DNA of 64,000 nt from Dryas octopetala. Lineage: Eukaryota; Streptophyta; Magnoliopsida; Rosales; Rosaceae. The stretch spans positions 19,570,621-19,634,620 of the forward strand of contig OY992840.1 in assembly GCA_963921425.1 (NCBI GenBank), in the 5' to 3' direction. Below the pieces are notes generated by a model. That model was not told the origin of the DNA, ran no database searches, and saw nothing but the letters and a program-made list of their open reading frames with translations. This document shows, piece by piece, positions 36,141-49,518 of this stretch. How positions within the stretch are numbered: position 1 is the stretch's first letter; each line of letters opens with the position of its first letter. A program made the position numbers and the translations under genes.

Positions 36141-37191
36141 AGTAGTTTTTTCTACTTTCATTTATTCTGTTCTAAGGGAGAGGATAAATATACATTATTC
36201 ACAGTGAACTTGTATAAACAACAAAATATGTATATATATACACACACATGTAATATACACATCTATATTATTTGGTGAGAAAAAGCTGTACAACCATTGT
36301 TTTTTTGTGGGGAGCACCTTTGTTGCTGCCAATTTTCTTTCTAGTGAATAGATCTATTGTTCACGCAGAAACTTAAGAGGTCAGCTACCTGAGCATCAGC
36401 TTTCAAGTTTCTAAGATTTTTCCATGGTTCACGAAACATGAGATGAAAGATATCCAAAAATGAAACCATGCTTGTACTTGGGAAGATGTTTAGAATCCAA
36501 AACTTTTCCCAATTTGTTCTCATTCTTTAGGCCTATAATATTGTGGGAGTGTGGGACTCATAAAAAATGTTTGGAAAAAAGGTTGGATTCTATAACATCT
36601 TTCTTCGCATAGTGATGGTTAAGGAATTATAAGAGCTTTTAGAAATTTAATAGACCCTAAAATGAGAGAGTGCAAGAGATAAATAGATAATGAGAAAATT
36701 ACCGGTGGATACAATCTGATTAATGATAAACAAAGTGTTTATTGTTTAAAGACTTTCAAATTTCCTCGCAAAAAAAAAAAAAGATTTTCAAATTTAAATA
36801 ATTAATAAGCAAGTAAAATTTGGTGTGGAAAGCAAACACACTCGCTTTCACCGCGAGTACCTGACACGAATCGATTTCCCCGCTCTTGCAAAACGCGGGT
36901 ACTCCACGTTCCCCAAGTACAAGTGTACAACAGTTGGCGGGGCTCACAGATTCACAGCTCAGACCTCAGAGATCCTCAGGGGCAGTTCCGTCATTTCAAG
37001 AGAGAGAGGGAAGCGCCAAGCCGCGAAAGACCAAAGTTCCCCACTTCTCTCTAATTCATCCAAAAAGGAAGTCCGCGAGAGAGACACCGACAGCTTGCCT
37101 CGGTGTCTCCGCCTCCCAATTCCTGTTTCTACCGCTCTCTCTCTCGCTCTCCGCCTCCAAATCCTCATCGCCAAACGCCGTCGTTGCAACA
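36141..37191. other. Intergenic region between NTF2-like and hydrolase genes
   Basis: No separate gene is seen. The last 250 bp (36.94-37.19 kb) are CT-rich with many short open frames and probably hold the promoter and leader of the hydrolase gene. An A-run lies at 36769-36782. Confidence 0.45.
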
Positions 37192-40100
37192 ATGTCGGCG
37201 ATTTCGAATCTCGCGGGATGCAGTCACAGTGGGAGCTCGGTAAATTTCGGAGAGAGGAGGTTAATGTCTCGGCCGATTCACGGATTGAAGACGACTCGGA
37301 TCTCTTGGCCCTCCAAAGTACTTTCCGCATTCACAATAAGCTTTTCAGTTTGTTTGCGACTTCTAAGTTGTGCCTTGTATTTCGACCAAAAAAAGTTGTG
37401 CCTTGTATCGATAGAAATGTTAATATGACTTATTTATTAATTGTCTGTTTTATCCCAATTTTGTAAATATATATAGAGAAATGCTATTTTGCTATACAGT
37501 TGAACATGTGAAATTCTAAGTGTAGTAACTTTTTAGTTTCTTTGTTCTTATACTGTATTTTGGTTTCCTGGGAATTTTGTTTATTATGTTAATAAACAAA
37601 AATTTGGATGACTTTAAAAAAAAATTCTTCTCTAATTGTGGGATCAAAACTTGGTTTGATGGTCACTTTGTTCTTCTAATGACCCTTTTCCCTCTTCTTG
37701 TTGTAGACTCAGTTAGCTGTTGGCCACTTGGGCAAGGCAGATAAGAAGTTTGGTGTTCGAATGGCATTAGTTGATGAGAGGCTTGCACGCGGTGGGGATT
37801 TGGCCAAGCCTTCTGAAATCCTGGTATCTAAAGCTGCTTGCTGTATATATTGGTCCTTTTTTTAATGTAGATTATGTCTGACCTTTCAGATTACTTAAGA
37901 ACTAAGATAACTTTTACCCAACTAACAGTTTTTGTTTCTTTTTTTTTTTTGTTGGCAGGCATTTGAACTTGTTCAAGGAGCACTTGTAAGTCTTCTGTAT
38001 TCCTTAGTCTCCTTCTAAGATGGTGTATTGAGTTTTATCATTGAGACTTGATGGAATTGTTGTTTCAGAACTATAGCAGCTTCTTATTATTTACAAATTG
38101 CATACTCTCTCTCTCTCTCTCTCACTCTGCCATTTAGTTGCTGCGAGGGTGGGTTTGGACTGTTTGGTTGTCTATGGTTGGAGTTTAACATTTTTAGATT
38201 TAGTTGTCAGCGAAGAAATTGATTTTCAAAATCTTTTGGATGCTACTGGCCACAAAAAAAAAAAAAAAAATTGGACGCTGGTGAAAATGGAAGTATTTTG
38301 AGCCTTGAAAAATTGGTCAGTAGCATAGCAGTAACTTTTATGGTCCGAATCTCAGCCCTTTCGCAAAAGTTCTTATCTGATTAAATTTATCTTTCTCCTT
38401 CACTGCAATGTAGTCTGGGTGTCAGATTATAAGATCCCTCCTCCTTGGCAATTTAAATCACACAACCAGTGGTAATCTATTCTATTATAAAATGAGAGCA
38501 GGTCAAGGTGTCATTCTCCCCATTTTTTTCCAGTTCTATATGTTTTTAAATATATTTAAACTTACATAGTAATCAATAAGAGTAGCCACCCAATAAAATA
38601 TAACCACCCACTAACTATTTTAAAATTTAGCAAATAGCTAAAAATTGAGGAGCAGTCTCACATGCGCTAGGGCTAGTCAGAGAATGTGAGAAGTTATGAA
38701 GAGGGGATGCTGTGCCATTGCTTATTTTTCTTAGCTTCACTTCAGTAGGCAAGTCACATATCTGAATAGTTCTGGTATGCAGGTAAAATGGAGTTCTGTC
38801 ATGGACAGGTCATTACCTGAACCGCCAACAGCTGTTTTTCTGCATGGCATTTTAGGTAGCAGAAAGAATTGGGGTAAGTAGGTTCTTTCAACCTACTACT
38901 ATTCTTGAAATATTGATAATTTCATTTTACCTCCATACCTTTTCACCATTGGAAGAGAATGATGGGGAGAATATTTTGGATTCATCTTGATTTAATGGTC
39001 ACCTACCAATTCCCCCTTTTTGCTTTTTGGACTGAAGGGTATTGTCTTGTTTAACTGTGCTTGCGTTCCTGTTGATTGTAGTAAGTATGATTAAAATCTT
39101 AGGTAACTGAACCACCATTTACCTCTTCTATTTTACTTTTAGAATTATTTTCCTCGAATTCCTTGCTTATTTCTATTTATAAAAAACCTTATGTTTTTGT
39201 AAAAGTTATTTGACTCTTTGTATAGCTATCCTTTTCTTTTATTATTCTCAGTCAATGGTCCCTTTGATGTACTCTCTTATAGCCTGTAGGCATTTTTCCA
39301 TGTACTTCTTTTCAATGCTAGATCTGTATATTATTAGCAACAAGGGGGATGTGTGGGATTTTCTATGGGTTTCTTTTACTTAAATAGTCTGTGATTCACT
39401 TCATAATGTCTGATACTGCAGGAACCTTCACTAGGAGATTGGCACAAGAATTTCCAACATGGCAGGTATCATACTCTGCGTTTCTATTTTCACTTATTAT
39501 TGAAAAGAACGTGTATTTGTCTGGTTTGTAGTGAATTAACACCCCCTGTGATTTTGTTCTTTGATGTATTTAGATTTATAGCAGTTTTGGCAATAGGAAT
39601 AAGCAGCACAAAGAAAACAGAAAAAGTAAAACACACGAGAACACCAGATATTTATGTTGGCTCGGCAGAACTTTTGCCTACTCCAGTTGTGACCTCTCTT
39701 GGAGAGAAATCACTGCACTATAGAATTAGATTTAGAGATTACACAGACTTTTGAAACCCTAAAACTAACCCTAACCTGCAGCTTCTTCTATCTCTCCCTA
39801 TCACTCTTGTGTTTCTGCCTTTCTTCAGAACTTCTGAAGACTTGAGAAACTCCTCTCTTCAAATTTTTAGACCTGCCAAGCCCTATTTATAGACTATAGG
39901 GTTTAGCTTACATTCCTTGACTTATTAGGATAGCCTAAACCTTTTAGAATAGGGAAAGGAACTTTCTTCCCTAAATCTAACCTTAAATCAACTAGGAATA
40001 CAAGAGAACTATTTCCTAAAGCTGCTAGGAAATACTTGTGCACACTTTTCTCTAGTTTCCTAAACTGATTAGGAATCCTAAAACCAACTAGGACTTCAAT

Positions 40101-43100
40101 GAGTCAAACACAACATGATTATCTCAAAAAATTTATTTTTCTGATAAAGTTCCTTTCACAATACTCTAGTCTTATTTCTGTGCAGTACTTTGACCAATTA
40201 ATTAACCTAAGTGATCTAATGATTAAACTGTTATACAGTGAATTTTACTAGTGATCTTTTAAGCATGCTCACTATTTCATCGGTTGTCATGTTTATTATT
40301 TCTATTCATAAATCATGTTTTTGGTGTGTTTAGATAGATTGCAAGTGGCATTTTGGTATTTGGCATTGGTGGGAATCTTACTTGTTTGTTGGCACAGTTT
40401 CTGTTAGTGGACCTGCGGTGTCATGGTGATTCAGCATCAATTAAGAAAAGGGGACCCCATACCGTTTCTTCCACTGCTCTTGATGTCTTAAAACTAGTAT
40501 GTGTTTCTTGAGCACTGACGAGCTGTCATTATTTTTGCAGAACAAGTTTTTCTTCGCGGAATGGTTTCACCTATTGTTGTGAATTAGCTAGGACCAAAAT
40601 CGCACAGCTTTCATTTGTGTTTCTTATGCCTGTATTTCTATATTATACTTCCATACATCCTTAATGAATATTGTTGTATGCACGGAATTTGAAAACCCCA
40701 TCTTTGCTTGTATCTTCCTGTCTAGTTCCTTTCTCTGAGTTATATGTTTTATGTGACTTTGTTTCTTCTTTCTGTCTAGGTTCGACAGCTTAGAATAACA
40801 CCTCGGGTTTTAGTTGGTCACAGTTTTGGAGGGAAAGGTATCTTAGGTTAATTTTACATGTTACATACCTTTTTGGAGAGTGCTAGACTGCTAGTACATA
40901 GTAAATTTACATCTATATAATATGGATCTGATGCTTAAAATGCTTTCCAATTGTCATGTAGTTGTCTTGAGCATGGTGGAGCAAGCTGCAAAGCCTCTTG
41001 CACGGCCAGTCAGAGTAAGTATTGGGGATATTGATTGTATCCTTGAATGTGTGGGTGTGGATATTCTCTTTCTTTTTCTCTAACCAGTTTATTTTTTAGG
41101 CTTGGGTTCTAGATGCTACTCCTGGAAAAGTTCGTCCTGGCGGGGATGGGGAGGACCATCCAGCAGAATTAATTTCTGTCCTTAGTACACTGCCAAAAGA
41201 GGTGAACTCATATTCAATTTATGTTTCGTTTTCTTTCTTAATATATTTGGTGCTTGTTAGAGTTGTAGTCCTTTTATTATTTATAATTTATGTTTTAGTA
41301 TGTTTTTCTCAAACCCTTTTTTAATTCTTTCTTCTCTCTTACTACTCTTAACTCTAATTCATATATTTCAACTTGGTATTCGACCATTTTAAATCAATTT
41401 GTGTCTCTTCTTTTGGGTCCTATTGAAGAGGTTTCTTTTCTGTATATGAGTTTAATTCTACTAATCCTTCTCCAAGGCAGGTATCCTCAAAGCGGGATGT
41501 TGTGAATGCTCTAGTTCAAAAAGGGTTCTCCAAAGATGTGGCACAGGTATATTTCAAACTGTGAGACATGCCAGAATGTGTTTGAGTTTGGGCTCTGAAA
41601 CTTGTATGTCTAGATCAGTTGTTATCCGAACATATATACTTAGCCTACTTCGTTTGTTTCATGCACAGTGAATAAGTGTATGAATAATTGTTACAGGGTG
41701 TTAGCAGTTTGGTCATTACATCTTGTTTCTTTATTGATAATTTGATAATACCAATCCAATTTTCATGCTTAGCAGTGATGTGTTGTTTTAGTGTTCATTG
41801 TGTTCACTTGTGCCTTGTGCTATATTTGAGAACATATTTACCAAGTCACCTGATGTCAAAGTTACCTTGGAGAAATCTATTAATCTTATTGTTTGGGGGG
41901 ATAAAACTCAAGTCAGTTTCTGTAAGTTTTCAAATATCAATGTCAGATAGCAGGAGTGTGGACTTTGCAGTAGCATTTTGAGTAACCAAAAACAAAAGGG
42001 TAAAGATCAATCTTCATTTGATTTACTTACAGCTCATTTGATAACATTTATGTTTTTGGTTTTTCAGTTTCTTTTAGGTTGAGATAGAGAGAAAACATAT
42101 GTGAGAAAAGAAGGAAAAAGGAGGGAGGGAATGAGATATGAGAGATGCAAGGAAGAAAAGGAGAATACATAAAACAAAACCTGAAAAAATGACTATTTGA
42201 AAATGTTTTTGGTTTTTAGTTTTCATTTTTTGCATCATTCCATATAATTTTTCTCCTCCCCTCCTCACATCTATCATCTCTCTTCTCACTATTCTCCCAT
42301 TTTTCCTTCTTTATCTAAATTAAAAATAAAAATAAAAAACTACACACAAAAATGTTACCAAATAGGAACTTATTTTGTGTGTTATTTCTTTCTTGTTTCA
42401 TGCTTTTGCTTTGAATTTTCTATTGCTGCCTTGAGGATTTTATATTATGTTCTATGTTGTTTCATGTGCAGTGGGTGGTTACGAATCTTCGACCAACCGG
42501 TCCCCTTGGTTCATCACCGTCGACCTTCAAATGGGCATTCGATCTCAAGGGAATTGCTGAAATGTATCAAGCTTATGAAGAAACAAATTTATGGTAGTTA
42601 ATTCAGTTCCTTATTTTCTTTGATTGTAATCATATATTCATATGTGGCACAAGAGTCAATACCTAGCGGCTAAATATATTTTTAATTGATAGCAACACCG
42701 CCTACTTGTCCGGTAGAATATGAGCTGGTGGTATTCTGCCATCAATCTTTGTTTTAGCTAAAAGTGAATTCAATTTTGATACTGGATGTACACCAAAATG
42801 CGTAACTTTCAATCAATATCATTCTGTTCATCAAAATTTCAAATCTTGAAACAAAAAGGAAATTATCATCCTGAATTTACATATAACTCAATTGTTTTCC
42901 AATATTTGAATATTAAGTTTGCAACTTGCTCTTATTCAAATTGGGATCATTGTAGGAAAATTGTCGAAGATGTGCCTCAAGGTGTCCATGTGAACTTTTT
43001 GAAAGCAGAAAGGAGCTTACACAGATGGGCCCTAGAAGATCTCCAGAGGATTCATGCTGCTGAGGAGCTTGCTGCTGAGGAGGGAGGTGGAGTTGAGATG

Positions 43101-43588
43101 CATGTCCTCGAGGATGCAGGACATTGGGTATGTTGCTTTTAATTTTGTGGTTAATCTACTGAGGCAAGCAATATGTTCCATTGTAGACGCATTCATTAAA
43201 ATATCATTAACGACATACATTAGAATCTTAGAATATTCATTGTGGAAAACAATTTTCATGTGCCTCCTTTAAAGTGACCATGAATAAACTTTTTTATTAA
43301 TATTTTTAAACAGCCGGGTAGCTCTTGAATGTTAAAAAGGTTTTGATAACGAATTGCAAGTTGGTAGAGAATGAAAATGTAATGGATCTGTTGGAATTTT
43401 ACTTTTGTTTGCTATAATTTTCAGATAGATTCCATTTTATGTGCTTAAAATTTGATATCGATTTACTTCAAACTTTTGCATAGAGTGTAGCGCATTTGCA
43501 CAACTGCTCATTTTCGTTCTTAAATTTTCAGGTACATGCAGATAATCCAGATGGGCTGTTTAGGATACTTGCTTCTTCTTTCCAGTGA
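37192..43588 (+). CDS. ABHD11-like alpha/beta hydrolase (At4g10030 type)
   Basis: Thirteen exons are read by eye: 37192-37317, 37707-37823, 37959-37985, 38783-38873, 39422-39465, 40398-40496, 40780-40837, 40962-41014, 41100-41201, 41481-41546, 42472-42593, 42956-43127 and 43532-43588. They total 1134 nt (377 residues) and all phases agree. The core starts VKWSS..PPTAVFLHGILGSRKNW (oxyanion-hole HG), then DLRCHGDS, the nucleophile elbow GHSFGG (catalytic Ser), VLDATPGK, and the catalytic His in DAGHWVHADNPDGLF. The first about 45 residues are basic and Ser-rich, suggesting organelle targeting, as for mitochondrial ABHD11. The substrate is unknown; family members are esterases or lipases. The 3' end is tandemly copied downstream, and exons 2-4 are copied at 61.4-63.0 kb. 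Confidence 0.92.
39540..40130. repeat. Possible old LTR-type fragment in hydrolase intron 5
   Basis: The sequence ACACGAGAACACCAGATATT..GGCTCGGCAG followed by a CCTATTTATAGACTATAGGG stretch resembles LTR sequence of plant Ty1/copia elements, but no partner LTR, coding part or target duplication was found. It would be an old, broken remnant if real. Confidence 0.28.
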
Positions 43589-45110
43589 ATCAAAACTTGA
43601 GGGAGGTTTACCAGTCTCACCTTCAGACTTTTTTTTTTTTTTTTGGGAAGTCTCACCTTCAGACTTTAGTTCAGTTATATTAGCATTCAACTGACAAATT
43701 ACGACATACGGTTACAATGTTTGGTCGTTTGAAAAAGAAAATATGGTTCTTCACTAAATGATTATATTCAAATGTATACAACTCTGTATCACAATGTGTT
43801 TTTGTATATAATGTTTCTTCTTGAGCTGTCTTTTTTTTAGCAATTTTTTGTCACACTTTTTGTTAAAAATAAATATGTGCGACACACGTGATCTCTTCTT
43901 AAGGGCCTAAAGGAGATACCAAATGGGATTAGGGACTCATGTTAGGTCCTTTTAAAGTGGCCAAAAAACCTAAGAAAAAGGCAGACCATTTAGTATTTTG
44001 TTTAGACCATTTAGCATGTTGAGATAAAAACAATAGAAGTTATACCATAGTCGGCTTCCTCAATACCGATCCTACCCAGGCTCCACCAGCCTGGCTGACT
44101 TGTCCAGCATCGGAGACTTCTCCCCCAGTGAGGGAGATAACAGCATGAAGCCAAAGGGAGGAGGTGGTTGCGGTGACGATGCTCATCAAGCTGGTTATTC
44201 CGAAACAAGGAATTCCCTCCATCATGGCTTCTCCAGCCAAGATGGATGCTTTTAGTTTTAGAATAGCATGCAAGCCAAGCCTTGTTCTTCGCTAGACGCA
44301 TGCATTAAAATATCATTCACGACATACATTAGAATCTTAGAATATTCATTGTTGAAAACAATTTTCATGTGCCTCCTTTAAAGTGACCATGAATAAACTT
44401 TAATATTAGTATTTTTGTTTGCTATAATTTTCAGAGAGATGTCATTTTATGTACTTCAAAATTGATATCGTTTTACTTCAAAATTATGCATAGAGTGTAG
44501 CGCATTTGCACAGCTGTTCATTTTCATTCTTAAATTTTCAGGTACAGCAGATGATCCAGATTGTCTGTTTAGGATACTTGCTTCTTCTTTTCAGTGAATC
44601 AAAACTTGAGGGAGGTTTACCACAGTCTCACCTTCAGACTTCAGTTCAGTCAAATTAGCATTCAACTGACAAATTACCACATACGGTTTCAATGTTTGGT
44701 CGTTTGAAAAAGAAAGTATGGTTCTCCACTAAATGATTACATGCAAATGTATACAACTCTGTATCACAATGTTTTTTTGTGTATCATGGTTCTTCTTAAG
44801 CTGTCTTTCTCTTTTGGTTTTTTTATTATGTACCCACCTGGTTAATTTCACTTTATCACCTAAATTAAAAATTCAGTCAATTTGTCACCTTAATTTATAG
44901 TTTTTTATCATGCCAAACCTTGGCGATTTGTTGTCAAACTTTTTGTTAAAAATAAGTATGTGCATGTGATACATTTTAAGGGGTTTTTTTAGTCTTTTTA
45001 GGCATAAAAGAGATACCATATGTGATTAGGGACTCATTTTAGGTTTTTTAAAGTGGCCAAGAAACCTAAGAAAAAGGTAGACCATTTAGTATTTTGTTTA
45101 GGCCTAAAAA
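43160..45110. repeat. Tandem duplication of the hydrolase 3' end
   Basis: Segment 43160-43995 (intron 12, last exon and 3' flank) is repeated at about 44293-45110. Matching anchors are AAAATATCATTAACGACATA / AAAATATCATTCACGACATA, ACTTGAGGGAGGTTTACCA in both, and AAACCTAAGAAAAAGG in both. The second copy has lost one base in the last exon (GTACATGCAGAT became GTACAGCAGAT), so it would not encode the normal C terminus. A further short insertion lies at about 44.84-44.93 kb in copy 2. Confidence 0.85.
44038..44292 (-). other. Unrecognised coding-like fragment between the duplicated hydrolase ends
   Basis: This stretch is GC-richer than its surroundings and has two long overlapping minus-strand frames. 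One reads LKASILAGEAMMEGIPCFGI then ATTSSLWLHAVISLTGGEVS and AGGAWVGSVLRKPTMV-stop, which has the look of a hydrophobic protein tail. I do not recognise the family. It is flanked by the two copies of the hydrolase 3' end, so it may be a captured gene fragment or a piece of a transposon. No intact gene surrounds it. Confidence 0.3.
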
Positions 45111-46330
45111 GGGATCCATATCAATTTCAGTTTAAAGTAGAAAGGTCTATAATAAATAAGAATTAATATCTAATGATGAAAGCATATATGTGTTTAATTC
45201 TCATGTGCAAATTCTCTACGATTTTTATATCAGGGTTTTAAAAAATTTTAGTAGCTTAACTTTGACTCGTGTGTTAATTCTAAATTTAATACCTAATTTT
45301 TTTTTTCTTGTAATAACAAATTCAAACGAAGAATAATTTTGAAGTTTATTATAAAGTGAGAAATTCAATTCAAATTTAGCAAATCTAAAGGTGAGGAGTC
45401 AGGTGTCCTGGGTCAATTTTCGCGCACCTGATTAATCTTTTAAATCAGTTAAAGATAGACAATTTACCTCGAACTTAAGGGATTCATAAGAGATTTTACC
45501 TCTTTTAGTGTCTAGCTCTAAGGGTCAAATTAGAGACTCAAACTCAAATGTCTGGGTTAAGAATTAAATTGGGACATATTTGAATTCAGAATTGAAAAGC
45601 ATAGTTAAAAAAAAAAAAGTTATTATAGAGCCAGCCACATGTGAATTTGAGACTTGGTCTATAAAATATTAATCCCAATAATAGTCCACAAAAGAGCATA
45701 GTAGAAGCAAAGCACGTGGGGTGGGAATGAAGTTATATTATATAATATTAGTCAAGTAATACAGATATTATATTATACTGGCCAGGTTGCACCTTTAAGG
45801 TTGTGTTTCACGAATCTGAAGCGACAAACAAACAAAGTTGCACTTTTGGGGTAATGTCGAGTTTCCACACCCCACAAATTTGTAGACTATTTAAAACCCA
45901 AAGCCCAAATTTTGATCAACTCTTCCATCCCTCCTTAGTCCTTAGTCAAAACTACTATACTTCTCTCTCATTAAATACATCTCAAGTATTTCAATAAATT
46001 CAAGATTCAAATTCATAAATGGTTAGCTAGTGAAGGGTCCACAAGAGGGATGGCCAAAGAAAGACTTAACATTAATTTCGTGGAAGATGATATTTGTCCC
46101 AATTTTTTTTTTCTTTCCAATTTCCATGGTATTTATATATTAGATTAAAAATAGACTTTCAAATAAATTGATGTCACATATATATAAATTGAGAATGAAA
46201 AAAAGCTAAAAATAATTAGGACAATAAACATATTTTTCCGACTTCATATAGCCACCCTATGAAAGGAAATATATTAATGATGATAATAATTCCGCATATC
46301 CGGGGATACGTTGACACAAAGTTTTAATGG

Positions 46331-46365
<35 letters not shown>

Positions 46366-46979
46366 CTTTTCGGCAAGTGAGAGTGAGACGACTTGTTCAA
46401 CCAAGGTGCTATATCTTATACTCTCAAAGACTTTCCCTTTCTTCTATGTCAAACCACAAATAGGCATTTAATGTGACAAGGGAGCATATAATGCATGAGA
46501 TCAAAGAAAATCTTTTGGAATCTAATTAATTTCAACATTTTTTCTTTTCTCATAAAAAATGGTACCTAAATATTGTAGGATATTTCATGAGAGTCCCACT
46601 TCAAGCGAATAATAAATGGAGAAGAAAAAAAGTTTATAAAAATAGTTGACAACGAATTGTAGCTTGTGTGCGGCGGTAGAGAAATGAGTTAAATTTGTAG
46701 TAGATCAAAAGTTCGATCAATTCTAATGTTAATAAAAAAATCAACTCATTTGTTATGTGTATGATATCAATATCGATTTGATATAAGATTTGGGAAATCA
46801 AGTTGACTTAAACCAATTCATAAAGTTTATAGGCTTGGTTTTACGAGAATTTCTATCCTATAGACGGTGTAAATATCATCCAGTCAAATTTAATAGTTCA
46901 AATCTATATCTTACTTTGAAGTAAGTGTAATCTTAAAATTAATCAATGGTGCGATTATCGTCCTTAAACTATATATTTT

Positions 46980-47690
46980 TTCTAGTTTTATATTGGGAAA
47001 ATTTTAACAAAATAACTCAAACTTTACCTTTTTTTGTAATTGAGAATTTCGATTTCACTTTGTTTTAATTAAAGATTATAATTAACTATTAGTTTCAATC
47101 AAGAATTTTCCGTTAAGTCCATTAAAATATCCGTTAAGTTGGTCACATGACCAAATTTATGAGACAAAATGATTTAACAATAAAAAAAATAGTAAAAAAT
47201 AACTTAAAAGAATGAAACAAATAAAAAAAATGCATAGGAGTAAGGGTGGGTCGATGTCGGTAACTGAACCGAACAGCCCTTACCGACAGCAGCAGAAAGG
47301 CACAAAATGGATCGTTTCAGAACTGACTCCGAGCGGTTACTAACTTTTCGAATTTAGTTGGGCTCGATTAGGCGTTGGTGGCAGATTGATTTGACTTTTT
47401 GGTGTTTTGCGGGGGGTGGTTGCTAGACCGTTTCTGACCCCGATTGCAGTGGTGCAGTTCGGTAAGGCCGCCGATATCGAAAAAACACACAGCACGACCA
47501 AACCGATTGATTAGGCGTCGTTCAAAATCAATAATTCGGCATAGAATGCCAGCCCTAGGTAGGAGTATGCAAAACCTTCCCCTCCCCAACCCCACCTCCC
47601 TCCTATCTCTTTGGCCAGCTCTTATTTCGGCTCTCAACTGCAAAATAGGATATAATTGGAATCCTTTTGTTAAAATTTTCCTTTTTATAT
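46980..47690. other. Unit-A-specific interval, no gene recognised
   Basis: Compared with unit B, this interval is extra sequence inside the inverted segment. It is locally GC-richer (GTCGATGTCGGTAACTGAAC near 47250) and has a 130-codon minus-strand frame and a 114-codon plus-strand frame, neither with family similarity. Its ends are not defined well enough to call an element. Confidence 0.35.
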
Positions 47691-48610
47691 TATTAAGTGT
47701 GTTCGATTTGTGGCATTGGTCTTTCCGGTCCCTACTTAATGACTCGTTCTTCGGGCACATAAACTTTCCATATCTATATCAAACGTAAAATGACCGACAA
47801 AAAAAAAAAAAGTTAAAAACAATTCAAACGTAAAATGTCGTCGTACGTGTTAACTCGATGATGACCTCATGCCTTACGCATGCATCGAAACGCCGTGCTC
47901 ATTACACACGATGTTCTCCACCTCTAACTCAATCCAACCGTCAAATTCCAAGGTCTTGTCTGACATCATGTGTGACCTTCAATAAACACGTTTTTATCTC
48001 TGGACAAAAACTTACGCTCCAGATGTTTAATATGTTGACCAAATCTATTGGTAAATTATTAAAAATTAGTGAATTTGGATACTATATGTGATATTGTGAT
48101 GTAGACAAATTTAAAGTTAAAAAATCCATGTTTAAGAGGAAAAGGGTGAAACCATTAACATTCATAAAGAGCAACTCTAATAAAGATAGCTAAATTTTAA
48201 CTATATTTGTTGTAAAATAGTTGAAAAGTTATTTTAGCTAGCCAATTTAAAAATTTTTACTCCAATAATGTTTTTTATTTTAGTTAATTTTAAAAGATTT
48301 TATTATTTTTTAAAATATAAAAAAATTACAAAGAGCCAAAAAATAATGTTGACAACAAAACAATGTCAGTTTTTAATATAAAGTTGAGATTTAACTAATA
48401 ACAATCTTCTCTCTCCTTCTAGCTAAATTTGAATAACCAAAAAGTATAAGCTAAAATAGCTAAGTGAATAGAGAAGCTGTTGGAGTGAATTTTTTTTTTA
48501 AAATCTAACTAAAATAGCTAAAGATGAAAGTTAGTTAAATTGTTGGAGATGCTTAAGGTCTAAAATTGTATGCATGACATGCAATTTCGGTATAATTGTA
48601 TTTTTCATAA

Positions 48611-49041
48611 GGGTTTATTTCATATTTAGTACCTAAACTTTGACCCTTGTCTTAATGTGGTACCTAAACTTTTATTTGTCCCAATTGAGTACCTAAACTT
48701 TTATTTTGTGTCTAATAGGTACCAAAATGAATTTTTGTTAAAATTGTCAATAAAAATTAGGGGCAATATAGTCAAAGTATATTTTAATTATTTTCTTTAT
48801 ATTTTTAAAATTATTAAAAAAAAAAACACAACAAACAAAAAAAATTAAAAATTAAAATTAAAAAATAATTTTTTGAAGTGACTATATTGCCCCTAACTTT
48901 TGTTGATAATTTTAACAGAAATTCATTTTGGTACCTATTAGACACAAAATAAAAGTTTAGGTACTCAATTGGGACAAATAAAAGTTTAAGTACTACATTA
49001 AGATAATGGTCAAAGTTCAGGTACTAAATATGAAAAAAACC
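48611..49041. mobile_element. 431-bp MITE with documented empty site
   Basis: It belongs to the same family as 17263-17695: it starts GGGTTTATTTCATATTTAGT and ends ACTAAATATGAAAAAAACC, with nearly full-length inverted repeats. It is flanked by a 9-bp direct repeat TTTTCATAA (48602-48610 and 49043-49051). Unit B has the uninterrupted site TTTTCATAAAGTTTAGAATA at 54357-54376, so the insertion followed the duplication. Confidence 0.88.
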
Positions 49042-49518
49042 ATTTTCATAAAGTTTACAATAGATTCAGATTTGAGTAAACAATCTTATGAATATTCTTT
49101 GATTAATTATGCTGTCAAATTTACTATACTGTAAATATGAATAAAATTGATTATATTGGCCACTACTGAATAATCATTTTTATAATTTGGCATCATCATG
49201 TTTTTTGATAAAAAAAGATATATACCGTCCATATCACATTATTTAACCAGAATCTCATATTTTTCATCAATTTAGATTCTCTACTAATCATTTTATTATT
49301 GATCTAAACAACATTATTTAAGATATCCCACCAAAATGCTTAATTATTAAACTCCAAAATAATATTTTGAACATACATAAATGTAAAATCAACACTAAAA
49401 AAATCAGCAGAGGATCCTATTCCATTTGGAATTGGTTTAATTAGTACTACCGTCCAAGTTGGGATTATCCCCATCACAACACCCCAGCCTCACCGTCCTT
49501 TTTATATCTTATTTAATA

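Noticed and set aside
36825-37466. 213- and 180-codon frames around hydrolase exon 1
   Set aside because: They overlap the spliced exon 37192-37317, run on through its donor into the intron, and start in promoter or leader sequence; the spliced model fits the family.
47368-47788. 130-codon minus and 114-codon plus frames
   Set aside because: No recognisable family, in sequence specific to one duplicate; probably non-coding insertion.
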